Source of the DNA: Chinchilla lanigera | Lineage: Eukaryota > Chordata > Mammalia > Rodentia > Chinchillidae | Assembly (NCBI RefSeq): GCF_000276665.1 | Contig: NW_004955447.1 | Span: 13,647,175-13,711,174, forward strand | DNA length: 64,000 bases | Direction: 5' to 3' | Shown: positions 1 to 10,644 of the stretch, one piece after another | Numbering within the stretch: position 1 is the stretch's first letter | Layout: each line of letters opens with the position of its first letter | Translations under genes and position numbers: made by a program | Notes under the pieces: generated by a model | Database searches by the model: none | What the model was told of the DNA's origin: nothing | Seen by the model: the letters and a program-made list of their open reading frames with translations, nothing else

Positions 1-1881
1 AGCTGAGAAAGAACCTGCTGGAGGCAGCACCACGGAGACTCTGGGCAAAGACTCCAGACAAGGCTCCTTTGTTCTTTGGCAGGGACACTAAGGCAGCACC
101 TCCTGGCTCCTGTCCTCAGCCCACACAGCAACGGTTAGGATGGGCTGGACTAAAACCCTTCCAACTGGGAAGATTTAGCGCAGCTCTGCTTTCTGTCTCT
201 TCACTTGGCTGAGGAGCCTTTCACAGAAAGAAAAAGGAGGAGAAAAACAAAGCAAGAAAAGGCGAGAAAGGTAGAGAGGTATGGAATACTTGCTTGCCTT
301 TACACAGAACAGTGGTGTGAGTCCTGCAGTACTTTGGAAATAATAAAATATCAGGGACTGTGATGGAAATTCAGTCATCTTCTGCTTCTTGGATGCCAAT
401 AAAGCAAATCATGGAAGATGAGCATCACAAGAAATTGCTACTAATTCTGTAAACTGGAAAATGTGAACGGGTTGGCAGATTGATAACCAGAGCTGACAGA
501 GTAGTGGAGCTACTTGGAGGATGACTGGCACCTTAGTGAGAGCCAGTTTCATAAGGAACCGCACAAGGCAGAGACCAGCTGAGACCACCGGGCTTGTGTA
601 AAAGCAACATGGCATAGAATCTGGGTGCAGGCAGAGGGCATAAAAGTGGTCAGTAGGGAACAAAGAGGAGTGGGCTTTTTCATAGGGTTTGAAAGAAAGC
701 AAGTGACATTAGGAGGGAAGATCTTAGTAAACATCAGTGGTCAGGGTTCTCTGAATGTTTCTGCCTCAGTGGGCAAAATCCTTGGGGCATCCAGTGTAAA
801 TGTTTGGGTGTCTTCTGACGTCCAGGTGCTTGCAAGAGTCCCTGTCCCATCTTATCTCTTTTAAGATAGCCTGTGTTTGCCAAGGACAGCCCTGGTGCTG
901 AGCTAAGAATGACGCCTCTACTGAGAGAGTCAGGTCCAAATCAAGGCTTATGAGTACCAAGCCCCACGACAGACAGAAGGGGAACAGCAGAGAGAGAGAG
1001 AGAAGTTCATTCTTTTGAAGAATTCTCTATTCAGAATAAAAAGAAGAGGTGCTACAGTTCAGTTAATTGAAACAATAAGGCTTCTCTGAATCAGAGACCT
1101 AGCTTCTTTATCTTACCATTCACACACCAAATGGTAAGGGGAAAAAGCAAAATATATTTGAGGCATATGTTAAACAAAGGTGCTAAACATATGGACTTTG
1201 ACAGGTTTAAATATGAACTAAAACAATTTCCATTTGCAATACATCCAATTTCTGGAAGCACTAAATTCAGTGTGACAATTTATGTGTCTGAGTGTGTGTA
1301 TACAGACACGTGTGTGAACATATTTTTCCATAAAATCTTAAACATTTTTAACTACTCAAACATTTTTGCTGACCCACAAAATGTAACAAGTCTCCTCTAT
1401 ACTGTTGTCAGTGAAACAAACTGCACACAAGCGAGGATCGACACCAGACAAGATCCAAGGAGGTCCCAGAGTGCAGAGGACAGCAGCTAATCCCCATCCA
1501 CGGCATGCTTTCTTGAGTTGTCATGGGAAGCTCTCAGGGTGCATCATGACAGACACAAGCAGAGTTCTCATGCAGAGCTAGAGTGCACACTCAGAGAAAG
1601 TGCAGTGGGGGCCTCCAAAGACTGGCAGAGCACAGCTTGAGCCTGGGCAGAGTGTCCTAAAGACAAGGACCTAGGATGTGTATCCTTCGCTTCTGTCTTT
1701 TAGTGGGCTAGGTTAGGATGCAAACCATTTGCATGGGATTGAAGTTTAAAGATATGATTCCTAAGCAATTAATAGTGCTGTTTTCTTAAACATAAAAGTC
1801 CATGGAGTTGGTGAATCTACAATAGAGAAGGGAGAGTACAGCCTCAATTACAGGTAAACAGTCCAGGCCCAATTTACAGGA
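1..1881. other. Unassigned sequence, no gene recognised
   Basis: No repeat family or coding exon is recognised here. Open frames of up to about 119 codons exist on both strands, but they show no domain, signal peptide or family resemblance and overlap each other, as expected by chance. A short AG-rich run lies near 985-1005. The sequence is moderately AT-rich. It could be intronic or intergenic. Confidence 0.5.
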
Positions 1882-1993
1882 TTGTTTTGTTTTGTTTGGG
1901 TTTGGTTTGGTTTGGTTTGGTTTGCTTTGGTTTGCTTTGGTTTGGTTTGCTTTGGTTTGGTTTGCTTTGGTTTGGTTTGCTTTGGTTTGGTTT
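1882..1993. repeat. TTTGG/TTTGC pentanucleotide satellite (B1 tail)
   Basis: About 112 bases of tandem TTTGG units with interspersed TTTGC units. It directly abuts the 3' end of the minus-strand B1-like SINE on its right. Read on the minus strand it is a CCAAA-type tail, so it most likely grew by slippage from the A-rich SINE tail. The long open frames across it on both strands are artefacts of the repeat. Confidence 0.9.
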
Positions 1994-2140
1994 TTAGGCA
2001 GGGTTTCACTAGGAAATGCAGGCTGGCCTTGAACTTGCTTATGCAGCCCAGGATGGCCTCCAACCCATGGTGATTCTCCTGCCTCAACTTCCCAAGTGCT
2101 AGGCTTACAGGTGTACACCATCATGCCTGGTTTATTGTAT
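1994..2140 (-). mobile_element. B1: B1-like SINE (7SL-derived)
   Basis: Read on the minus strand, the element starts with a B1-like head (GGCATGATGGTGTACACCTG) containing a recognisable Pol III A box. It continues with 'agcacttgggaa', 'ttcaaggccagcctg' (B box region) and ends 'gaaaccctgcc'. Length is about 145 bases, as for a B1 monomer. Divergence is moderate. A target-site duplication was not resolved, because the pentanucleotide tail on one side and an L1 on the other obscure the flanks. Confidence 0.85.
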
Positions 2141-2149
2141 CTTTAAAAT

Positions 2150-3235
2150 TCTTTTTTTTTCTTTTAATTAAGTTTATTGGTACATTTTAGGTATACATAA
2201 TGATCATATTCATTATAGAGTATTTGTACCGGTACATGATACATTTTCATTTTTCTCTTTTTCCCATTGCCCCCTCCTCCTTTCAATCCCTCTTCCTCTC
2301 CCTATTTACAAAGTTTTGTTTCCATTTTATCTTTTTTTTATTAATTTTTTTCCTTTTCTCTTCCTTGTTTTCCCTCATCCTCTTCCCTAGGTCCTCTTTC
2401 CTTTTGATCAATTTCTTCCCATTTCACAATATCTATTGCATATTTAGACCTCATTTACTCTTTCAGTTTTTCACACCAGGGAAATAATGTGATATTTACG
2501 CATGTGAGTTCAATTTATTTCACTTAAGAATATGGTCTCAAGTTGCATCCATTTACTTAGAAATGTCTCAAATTTATCCTTCTTTATAGTAGAGTAGTAC
2601 TCTATTGTATAAAAAAAACTACACCCTTTTTATCCATTCCTTTATTGATGGGCATTTGGGTTTTCTCCAAGATTTAGCTATCACAAACCGTGCTGCTATA
2701 AACATGGGTGCATATATATTGCTGTGGTATGATGTTTTTAATTCTTCTGGGAAGATACCTAGAAGGGGTATAACTGGGCCAAATGGCACCTCTAATTCTA
2801 GTTTTTTAAAGAATCTCCACACCAATTTCCATAGTGGTTGCACCAGTCTACATTCCCACCAAAAATGGAGAAGAGTTTCTTTTTCCCCACAACCCCTTCA
2901 GCAATTGTTATTGGTTGATTTATTGAAAATAGCCCTTCTTCCTGGGGTGAGATGGAATTTCAGTGTTGGTTTAATTCACATCTCTTGGGTAATTGGTGAT
3001 GTTGAACTTTTTTTCATATATTTATTTGCCATTAGTATCTCTTCATCTGAGAAGTGTATATTTATCTCAGATGCCAGTTTTTGGATTGGGTCTTTAAATT
3101 TGGGAGATCTGATTTTCTTTCAATTCTGTATATTTTCTAGATATAAGCCCTTTGTCTGAAGGACAGTTAGCTAAAATGTTTTCCCACTCTGTGGGTTGTC
3201 TTTTCACTCTATTGGTAATTTTTTTTGTTTCCTTT
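2150..3235 (-). mobile_element. L1: L1 LINE fragment, 3' end with ORF2 C-terminus
   Basis: A 5'-truncated L1 on the minus strand. The first ~450 bases are the pyrimidine-rich complement of a 3' UTR. At 2619-2843 (minus) a 74-residue open frame matches the ORF2 protein C-terminal region (for example 'PLLGIFPEELK', 'MFIAARFVIAKSW', 'PKCPSIKEWIK'). The ORF2-like sequence continues to about 3235 in broken frames. The reverse transcriptase core is absent, so it cannot move by itself. Plus-strand open frames over it are shadows. Confidence 0.9.
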
Positions 3236-3379
3236 CTATCTTTATTTCTTCTATTCTATATCAGGATTAATAACTGAAATCATTAGTGACTATTATAGGC
3301 ATCTAAGTTATATAAAAATTAATATACAGTAAGAGAAGGACTGGTATCTCAAGGAATTCAGTGAAAAAGATATAAGAAT

Positions 3380-3819
3380 TGTAGCTGGAGGCACATCCTC
3401 ATGATAAATATGCAATAGCCAGGCCTACATCCTTCCTAAGGGATAAACAATAGCTTGACATTATACTGTAATTACCACCTGGTCCAGAAAGTCCACATAG
3501 GCATCAGATGCTCAGGTGCATGACCAGAACATCTAATCCCATCCCTTCCCAAAAGTGCCTCTGTTCTTTCCTTGTATCCTTACTACATGACTTGCTTCCC
3601 TACTGAATCAACATTACTTAGTGGCTGTACTTGTAATTCTATAGGTTGGGTGTAATTTGACCCATGTTATGATTTTGATATATGAATTACCCCTAACAGG
3701 GAGTCTCAGTAGCCAACCCATTTGGGACTCCTCTTGGAACTTCAGGAGCTAATCTCCTCTCTTTATTTCCAAAAAATCTCTTCTGACTTCTTCCTCTGGT
3801 TTGTGACTTCATTCCTTAA
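3380..3819 (+). mobile_element. Old LTR related to the 20.9 kb provirus LTR
   Basis: Aligns by eye along its length with the LTR at 20865-21312. Shared blocks include 'agggataaacaa', 'tgaccagaac', 'ctacatgacttgct', 'ttatgattttg' and an end resembling 'ttcattc...ttgtggg'. Just past the end, a short stretch also resembles the sequence after the other LTR. Divergence is clearly greater, so this is an older copy. No coding remnant follows, so it is a solo LTR or a provirus reduced to its 5' end. Confidence 0.7.
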
Positions 3820-4765
3820 TGTTGTGGGACCACAAACTCAGCACATTTTACATTTAACAGGTCAGGAGTTGTATTTCTCCTATATCATAACCATTTTTAG
3901 AACTATTTTGAGACAGTATTTACTAGAAGAGTCATGCATTTTCAAGTCAGTCTCTTGGGTCTCAAGTCAGTTGGCCTACTATAATTTGCTTGGCTCTCTC
4001 TGTTTGTCAAAGAAAGCTTCTTTTCAGAACCCAATTCCTCCTGACTCTGTATTAATCACTATTTCACCCACCTGGTCTCAGGAACTTTGAGTTGTCATTG
4101 ATTCTTTCCTTTCCTTTATTTTCCACATATGGATTATCTGAAGCAAACTTTTAGGATATTTCTGGAAGCTTTTCCTTCTCTTCTTGTTCCCACAAAGCTT
4201 TACAAACTAGCCTTCCCCTTCACTCCACTTCCTGGATAGATGAGTTAACAAATCACTGAAAAGTATCTGACATAAACAGAAGGTCAGTAAGAGTCCTTCC
4301 CTTACCCTGCTTTCAGGTTCGCATGTATCCTGCTGTCAAATCTTCCTTTCTAAACTCTAAACTACCTAAACTACAACTCTGACCAGATTGCTGCACTGTT
4401 GCAAAACCTTCTGACACCTCTTTGCCAAAACACATCTTCCTCAGCCCAGCATTTGAGTTTTTGGTTCTCATTTGCCCTTCCAATGGTCTCTTTCACTGCT
4501 GTCTTACATAAAACCTTTCAGCATAGCCCAACTAAGCCTTCCTCCAAGAAACACAAATGCAAACACATCTGAGCTTCAGCCCGATCCAGCCAAGTTTCCA
4601 GTGGAAATAAAGAAATAACCAATTTCTAAATTACAAACATTAGAAACTAAACTTTTTATCTTAAAACCTTGTATGTTTGATTTCCCTCCAAAGGACACAA
4701 CATGAAGAATAAATGTGCTACATACTCCTCATCTAATAAACTACATCACTTAGTGTCTACACCAC
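3820..4765. other. Mostly unassigned; possible L2 traces
   Basis: No gene. Around 4370-4600 the text (a 'gaccagattgctgcac' stretch followed by pyrimidine-rich sequence) weakly recalls the 3' part of L2, but the match is too weak to claim. The open frame 3722-4090 starts inside the LTR and shows no family resemblance. Confidence 0.4.
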
Positions 4766-5086
4766 GGGTCAGCAAAATATGACCCAGAGGCCAAATCTGG
4801 ACACTGCTATTATTGTATATGTGTAACTTTCAAGCTAAGAATAGGCTTTACATTTTTAAATTGTTGAAAAAAATCAAGTTAAGAAGAAGACCCCCTGAAC
4901 ACTGTGTGAATTTCAAATTCCAATGCCAGCAAAATTTTATTGGAATGCCATCACCCTCAGCAGTCACTTTGGTGTTACAACAGTAAATTTGAGTAGTTGC
5001 AGTAGATGTCTTGTGTCCCACAAAGCATAAAATATTTACTAGCTGGCCCTTAAAGACAAAAAGTATTGAGCCTTGATCTATACCAT
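4766..5086. mobile_element. hAT-like nonautonomous DNA element
   Basis: Left end 'gggtcagcaaaatatgaccc' and right end 'ctggcccttaaagacaaaaa' have the pattern of the widespread mammalian hAT-type repeat whose ends read roughly ggcaaact...ctggccctttac. Internal words 'ttttattggaa' and 'agcataaaatatttact' also fit. It is non-coding and old. The exact family name is not assigned. Confidence 0.65.
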
Positions 5087-6640
5087 TAATTAGGTACTTA
5101 ACTAGTACTATTTAGTATTAATATTTATGCTTTTATATGTTTTCCATTTCCCCAACTTTGTGTAAGACCCTTTGGGAATATGAATCTTCCTTCTACTTTG
5201 TGATATCCTGGCCTGGCACATGTGCAGTACAGAGCTGACACTCAATAGAAGCTCATTAGGGATTCTGAGAGCAGTTCTGCAGAGAGGTATAAATGAGCAG
5301 CACACGGACTCTCCCGGGCCAGCTGGGGAAAGGAAATGGCATCGGGCTATGTTAACTATAGTCTCGCATGTACAAGATGTTTATTCTCTCATTTTGGAAA
5401 GTAGTTGGCCATTCTTGAATGCCTGTCTGAGTATTTTCCAAAACGGCTCTTTCATCTCCCTTATCCTGTTGTAGTCAGAGGCACCGCAGTGCCATCTTCA
5501 CACTGTGATGCCATGTTGCCATTACTTTCAATCAATTTCACTTTTGACCCAGCTGCCCTTGACAAAAGAACTGTAAGTCTGGGCCCAGCTATTTGGTAAA
5601 ATTATCAACTCCAAGTTATTTCATGTGAGATAACATGATGGTTCCAGATGATCTCTAAATAGCAGACCAGTTAAATTGGCTCAGTTCAGTTGCATAGTTT
5701 TGTTTTGTTTTTTTGGGTGGGGTTGCAGGTGAGGTGGGGATAAAACTGATCATTTAGATAGAATGGGTATGGAGTATTAGGATAGAATTAAGCTAACTCT
5801 GTACTTCCCAGCACCATTATATATACTGATTATTCAAATGTTAATGCCCCTCCACCAAGTATGATACATACTTCAGATGACCAGATAATAGCAACATTTA
5901 TTCCAAGATATCCGTGAAATATATTTCACACTTTTGGATCCATGTAGAGTTTGTCAGTGACTTTCTATTCTTTCTTCCCTCTGAATCTTCAAGATCTGTC
6001 TGAGCTGTCAACAATGCAAAGCCAATTGTTTACAAAATAGACCTCATTCACAGGGAAGATTGAAGCCTGATCCAGAACTCTCGAGAAGCTGAGAAAGAAA
6101 AAATAAAGGATGAAACACTGACGATTCCATATTTTTATTTGAAGTAGTAAAATCTAAAGAATAAACAGGATTTAAGTAGAATCTACAATTTCCTTTCTTG
6201 GCTACATGCTTTTATTAAGAAATAATATCACAATATTCTTTAGATATGAGATACATTTTTAATAGTTGGATTCTTGAGATGAGACTAAATTCATAAATAA
6301 TGGATTATATAACTTCCACAGCTATTGTAATTTCCACTTATTTGCTTCATTGCGTTCTGTTGTCTCATCTGCACTTCTCAAAATTCTGCTAGCAAATTTA
6401 ATGCAAGACCATGTCTAGTTACTCAATATGTTTCCAAAGTTTCAAACAATCTCTGTTGGTCTTTTCACGATAGTTGTAAAGAGAGTTATAAACACACATT
6501 TCCAACAGTAGTTCCAAGAACAGAAGACGTGACTTGTGATGGTCATATTGTCATTAGTGAATCTAGTATAGATTTAACTGAGCACTGTAGTACTTTTTAA
6601 AAAGTACATTTGACGAAGTTGGTAGACACTGTTCTTTATT
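5087..6640. other. Unassigned sequence
   Basis: No recognised repeat or gene. It contains a T-rich run near 5700-5715 and AT-rich stretches. The overlapping open frames at 5108-5599 have no recognisable product. Confidence 0.45.
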
Positions 6641-6644
6641 ACTA

Positions 6645-7012
6645 TTATGGTTTAGAACTGAGATGTCCCTATAAGATGTCTGGAAAGTGACCGGATCACA
6701 GGGACATTACGGTTATTACTGGGTTCCTCTGTGGATGAGTTCAGTAGTGCATGAGAGCTGAGGCCTAGCTGGATGAAGCAGGGCACTGGGACCTTGACTG
6801 GGGAGGGAATATTCTTATCCACAGTACCTTCCTCCTGGCTGGCTGTTTCCTGACTGCTGTGGGATGAGCGGTTTTCCTCTGCCAGGTGCTCCTACCACGC
6901 TGCTTCTGTGCTAGAGCCAGCCAACCGTGGACCGAAACCGTGAGCTAAACAAACCCCTCCTCCTTTAAGCTGTGGGTGCTGAGTATTCTGTCCCAGCATA
7001 GGAAAGTAATAA
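6645..7012 (+). mobile_element. MaLR-type LTR remnant (MST/MT-like)
   Basis: Begins 'atggtttagaactgagatgtccc' in the style of MaLR LTRs and ends with the characteristic 'gtgagctaaacaaacccctc' followed by 'ctttaagctgtgggtgctga', which corresponds to the R/U5 region. No internal coding sequence. A solo LTR; subfamily uncertain. Confidence 0.65.
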
Positions 7013-7139
7013 ATATGTTTATACAATGTGACTACTCAGGTGCACAGATCTTGTGAAATATCAGGTCTCTCTAAACACACTTTTAGTAGAAGACACTTCA
7101 GGGACAGAATAGCAAATAGATTTCTGTTTCCCCAAAACC

Positions 7140-7600
7140 TATTCTTTCTACTGTGCTAGCAGCAAAGCCCCCTATCCATAGGGGGACCCACCCATCATTC
7201 AGAGACCAGGTTGTCCAGAAGCTAAGTTCTCTTGTGGTTGCTGGGGTGGCATGTAACCCTAGCCTGACCCAGTAGGCAATGTGCCTCCCCTGGACACAGA
7301 CTGGTTCAGGTAAGAGCGCATGAGCAGAGCCGGGGCAGTGCTCCCCCGGCAGCTCCTGGCTGTTAAGGTGAGAGGCTGACCCTGCGCCATTCAGCAGGGG
7401 CTACTGAGGAGTGGAGCCACCACCAAAAAGGTTGTATGAAGAAGCAGAGAGAAAATCCCGTCCCCTTGAAAACCGTTTCAGTCTTGTTTTTCCCAAATGA
7501 ACCCTCTTCTGAGACTGTTTCTTTTCATGAGCTAATAAATAGCTTCCGTGTTCTTTTTTAGTTGGGCATTCTGCCACTTGGTATTTAAAATGTCATGGTG
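7140..7600 (+). mobile_element. Possible second ERVL/MaLR-like LTR remnant
   Basis: The right part 'gagctaataaatagcttccg' followed by 'gttgggcattctgccacttg' resembles the 3' part of old mammalian LTRs (gagccaataaa...gttgggtttctgtcacttg). The upstream part, 'agcaaagcccc' through 'tggttcagg', fits loosely. Assignment is tentative. Confidence 0.4.
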
Positions 7601-7795
7601 CAGAAATTGGGGACTCTTGCTTTCCCTGTTTCCATGGGAAATGTGGAAAGAATAAAAACTTTCTATCTAGGAATCTTAATTTCTCAGCCCCATACTCTGA
7701 AGAGATTCCAAGAATGAAGGTTAAATCAGAGAACTTTTTCCTGAACTATCTCTGAGTAGATTTTGTCCACCACTTTCTCTTAAGTTCATGTATTA

Positions 7796-8041
7796 GTCAG
7801 CTTTCTCTCACTGAAATATTATACCCAACACCCACAACATGAAGGAGAGGGTTAATTTGCTCAAGTTTCAGTCCATGACCAGCTGCCTAGAAGCAGAGAA
7901 ATTGCAGTGAAAGAGTGTAGCAGAGAAAAGCAGCTCAGTTCATAGCAGCCAGGGAGCAGAGCAGGGGAAGGGGTCTCCGGGAATGGGGAGGGGACACGAC
8001 AAAGACTCCACCCTAACAACAACACTCCACCTCTGTTATCA
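7796..8041 (+). mobile_element. Rodent hAT-like (URR1-type) repeat, partial
   Basis: Starts 'tagtcagctttctctcactg' and continues 'gagagggttaatttgctcaagtttcagtcc' in parallel with the better-preserved copies at 28872, 40420 and 48928. Only the left part is present before a second element begins. The URR1 family name is my recollection of the rodent type and was not checked. Confidence 0.55.
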
Positions 8042-8196
8042 AAATCTATATTGGTTCAGGTCTTCTAGAGGAACAGAATCAATAGAAAAATGAATGTGTA
8101 ATTTTGCAAGGGGATTTATCAGGTTGGCTTGCAGATGCAGAGGCAAAAGAGTCCACAATGGTGGTCCAAGGGGTTCAAGGTCAAGAATCCACAATG
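8042..8196 (+). mobile_element. Interspersed DNA-type repeat, left part (split by L1)
   Basis: The left part of a repeat with the common mammalian pattern 'tcttctagaggaacagaatc' and 'ggggatttatcaggttggctt'. It stops at 8183-8196, which is the left copy of the target-site duplication of the L1 that follows. The rest resumes at 8815. Confidence 0.65.
8183..8196. repeat. Target-site duplication, left copy
   Basis: The 14-base word aagaatccacaatg here recurs at 8815-8828 as aagaatccacagtg (13/14 identical), on either side of the L1 tail. Confidence 0.85.
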
Positions 8197-8814
8197 GCAA
8201 ATAAATCGGACCCACATGTGTAAACATCCTATTATCTCCCTAGTGTAAGAACATGAACGAGCAAATAAAACCCAAAACGTACAATAGATAGTATGGAAGG
8301 GAAAGAAATTGCTCAAAGGAAGGAACAACTGGAATGAGGGAAAGAAGAAAGGAAAGTACTAAGGCATTCTGTATATATCTGTATAGCTGGCATAACTGCA
8401 CTGCTGATGCCTGGTGATTTATTAAGGGGAAGAGTTAATGCTTAAATTTTTTTATGTATTCTGACCAACTTTGCATGCTTATATCTGATAATCTGAGCAA
8501 TTTATGTGAAGACAACAATATGCATTATAACAACCATTGGTGAATTCCTACCATCCTGTCTAGTGAAACTATGTATTGTCTCTAATGTTCTTTTAAATTA
8601 TTATTTTTCTTGTTCCCTTTAATGGTTTGATCAATCTTCCATTCTTACATCTGGTAATCTTTGTTGAAGATAACAATATGTAATATAACCACTGTTAATC
8701 CCTATTATTTGGTTTGAAACCCTATATCATTTTTAATGTCCTTGCTTTGTTTTGTCTGTATTTTGCTATTGTTCTTTTTCTTTCACTATTCTCTTTAAAA
8801 TAAAAAATTTAAAA
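8197..8814 (+). mobile_element. L1: 5'-truncated L1, 3' UTR only
   Basis: A 618-base insertion that starts in the purine-rich part of an L1 3' UTR (compare the complement at 62597-62740) and ends in a degenerate A-rich tail ('taaaataaaaaatttaaaaa'). It contains no ORF2 coding. Two similar blocks about 166 bases apart (starting near 8478 and 8644) make up its second half. Flanked by a 14-base target-site duplication, which confirms retrotransposition into the surrounding DNA repeat. Confidence 0.85.
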
Positions 8815-8828
8815 AAGAATCCACAGTG
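8815..8828. repeat. Target-site duplication, right copy
   Basis: Right copy of the duplication made by the L1 at 8197-8814; one mismatch to the left copy. Confidence 0.85.
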
Positions 8829-9250
8829 ACCATCTTCGTGCTGGAGAACCAGAGGATCCAGTAGCTGCTCAGCCCAAGAAGATGGGAGCCACAGAATGAC
8901 AGGGATCAGGGATGCGGCTCCAGTCCAAGATCAAAAGCCTGGAAGCTCACGGCAGAGTCGCCAGTGGGAGTTTGCACTGGGGGATGAAGAATCTGATCGA
9001 TGCCCAAAGGTGATGGTGAAGGCTGGTGCTCTTCAGAGATGGACACACCTTCTTCTTCTGCCCCTTTTTCATTCCATAGAGGCTACACGCCTATTGGTTG
9101 GTACCACCCACACCTTCCCCCCCTAGTTGCTGCCCTGCACATCAGTCATCCACATATACGCCCCAAACTGTGCTTTAGCAGATTAGGTAGGTGTTTCTTA
9201 ATCCATTTAAATTGGCATGTAATGATTAATGGTCACAGGACATCAGCCTT
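8815..9250 (+). mobile_element. Interspersed DNA-type repeat, right part
   Basis: Continues the element interrupted at 8196 ('gagaaccagaggatccagtag', 'ttcattccatagaggctac', and a tail ending in 'ggcatgtaatgattaatggt'). Old and non-coding; the right boundary is approximate. Open frames at 8896-9254 are incidental. Confidence 0.5.
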
Positions 9251-9317
9251 CTAGAAGGTATGAGACCTTGTTGGTTCCCTCAAAAGACTCAATCAGTTTC
9301 TTCAAAGTCAACCAATG

Positions 9318-9770
9318 TACGGGGGATGATCAAAATGTGTGGTCAGTATTTAAATTAAAAAATTACAGTAAGAGCCGTATTGCCATTAATCCCCCTCTAA
9401 ATACCCCTCCTCACTTGAAATACACGTATCCCATGTTCTTGCCACTTTCTGAAGCAGTTCTGGGAGTATCTTTCCTGAGCATCTTTACAAGGAGTGATCA
9501 AAACTTCAGCGGATGGTGATTTGTCCTCATCGATCTTATTCACCAGTTCTGGCACCATGAAACTTCCTCTGGCTCTTAGTAAAGCTGACTATGAAAGGAA
9601 AGTGTTTTGAATTGATACGGGATATAGAGGCAGCCAAGACACCTCAACTACAGGCACTCATAAAATAGTGTATACATGCTATATAGAAAATCAATTAGAA
9701 ATCATTCTTTATGACAAGGACTTGGTGTTCATTTTTAAAATGTTTTGTCAACACTGTTAAAAATGGAGCA
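9318..9770. mobile_element. Mariner-derived palindromic element, copy 1
   Basis: Begins at a TA followed by 'cgggggatgatcaaaatgtg', the pattern of a mariner inverted-repeat end. The left half, read on the minus strand (about 9480 down to 9390), encodes a decayed mariner transposase C-terminus (FRKWQEHGIRVF pattern). The right half, read on the plus strand (about 9545-9660), encodes another stretch upstream of the same C-terminus (a 'LALS' to 'DIEAAKTPQL' type pattern, with breaks). The two coding remnants point outward. The copy at 39313 has the same arrangement. The right boundary is uncertain. Confidence 0.6.
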
Positions 9771-10449
9771 CTTCACAAGCCAAAACTAAAACCCAGCTGG
9801 TTCTCAGCTGTTGAAACCACTCTATTGTCGTCACTAAGCCATATTTTCCTTGCTAACTTATAGTTTACCTCACACTCGAAGGCACCTCAAAAGTGTTAAA
9901 GATAACAATAATTCTGCGAGCCGATCAAATTTGAAAGAGCATTGTCTTTACTGATTCACAGAGAAACTTGGGAAAGGTGTTCCAACTAAGATATTCACAG
10001 GAGCTTTTTATGAGAGAAAAGAAATGTCACCTCCAGTACTGACTGCTTATTTGCATAGATTGCAAAGGTCACCATGTTTAAGTGGTGCCTATAAAATACC
10101 GCCGCATGCAGACGGTGGAGCACGGTGCCACCAGCTGCGTGTGCTTCACGTGTCAGTCATAGACACTCTCACCCACGTCACAATCCATGCTCCAAGCACG
10201 TCTGCTCAGCAATCCTGCATCATCTCACATTTCCGATATGCAGAGGCTGCTGGGACTTCTGAAGTGTGTCACTCGGTACCAATTGTATTGGAAACCTCAT
10301 CCTGCTACACCCAGCTCTCGCAGGCAGGTGCTCACGAGGATGCTACACAGAAAGACCAAGAGTTGGACACATGAATCCCAGGAGCACATTCCCATGCACT
10401 GTTTCTCCTCAGCACATAGTTCTGTAGTCACATCTAAAAATCACAAAAA
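9771..10449. other. Unassigned; chance octamer plus TATA motif
   Basis: No gene or known repeat. At 10049-10110 there is an octamer (ATTTGCAT) followed by a TATAAAATA about 40 bases later, with CpG-containing text after it. The spacing does not fit a type 3 Pol III promoter, and no known small RNA follows. The open frames at 10024-10459 have no recognisable product. Confidence 0.4.
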
Positions 10450-10455
10450 CATCTT

Positions 10456-10640
10456 GTGACTCAGGCATCGGTGGTGCATGCCTGTGATCTGAGCATCTCA
10501 CAGGCGGAGGCAGCAGAAGTATCACAAGTTCAACTTGGCAATGTAGCAAGACCTTGCCTCAAATTTTTAAAAAGTAAGGTGGGCTGGGGATGTAGCCCAG
10601 TGTCAAGGCCCTGGGTTCAGTCCTCAGTACTTAAAAAGTT
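10456..10640 (+). mobile_element. B1-ID dimeric SINE
   Basis: A B1-like left monomer ('ggtggtgcatgcctgtgatc', 'gcaatgtagcaagaccttgcctc') is joined through an A-rich linker ('tttttaaaaagtaa') to an ID-like right part ('ggctggggatgtagccc' ... 'ccctgggttcag', the tRNA A and B box regions). This B1-ID arrangement is rodent-specific. The ends may be flanked by an imperfect copy of 'tgtgact'. Its 63-codon open frame is incidental. Confidence 0.85.
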
Positions 10641-10644
10641 TATG

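Noticed and set aside
1131..1490. 119-codon open frame on the plus strand
   Set aside because: No domain, signal or family resemblance, and no splice or promoter context; chance length in AT-rich DNA.
1786..2124. 112-codon minus-strand frame with repeated NQTKA units
   Set aside because: It is the pentanucleotide satellite and the B1 tail read as protein; the same tract is open in other frames too.
2605..3159. 184-codon plus-strand frame, the longest in the window
   Set aside because: It is the antisense of an L1 ORF2 C-terminal region; the true coding is on the minus strand.
10049..10110. Octamer, PSE-like word and TATA box resembling a small-RNA gene promoter
   Set aside because: The gap between the PSE-like word and the TATA is only a few bases, and the sequence after it matches no small RNA I know.
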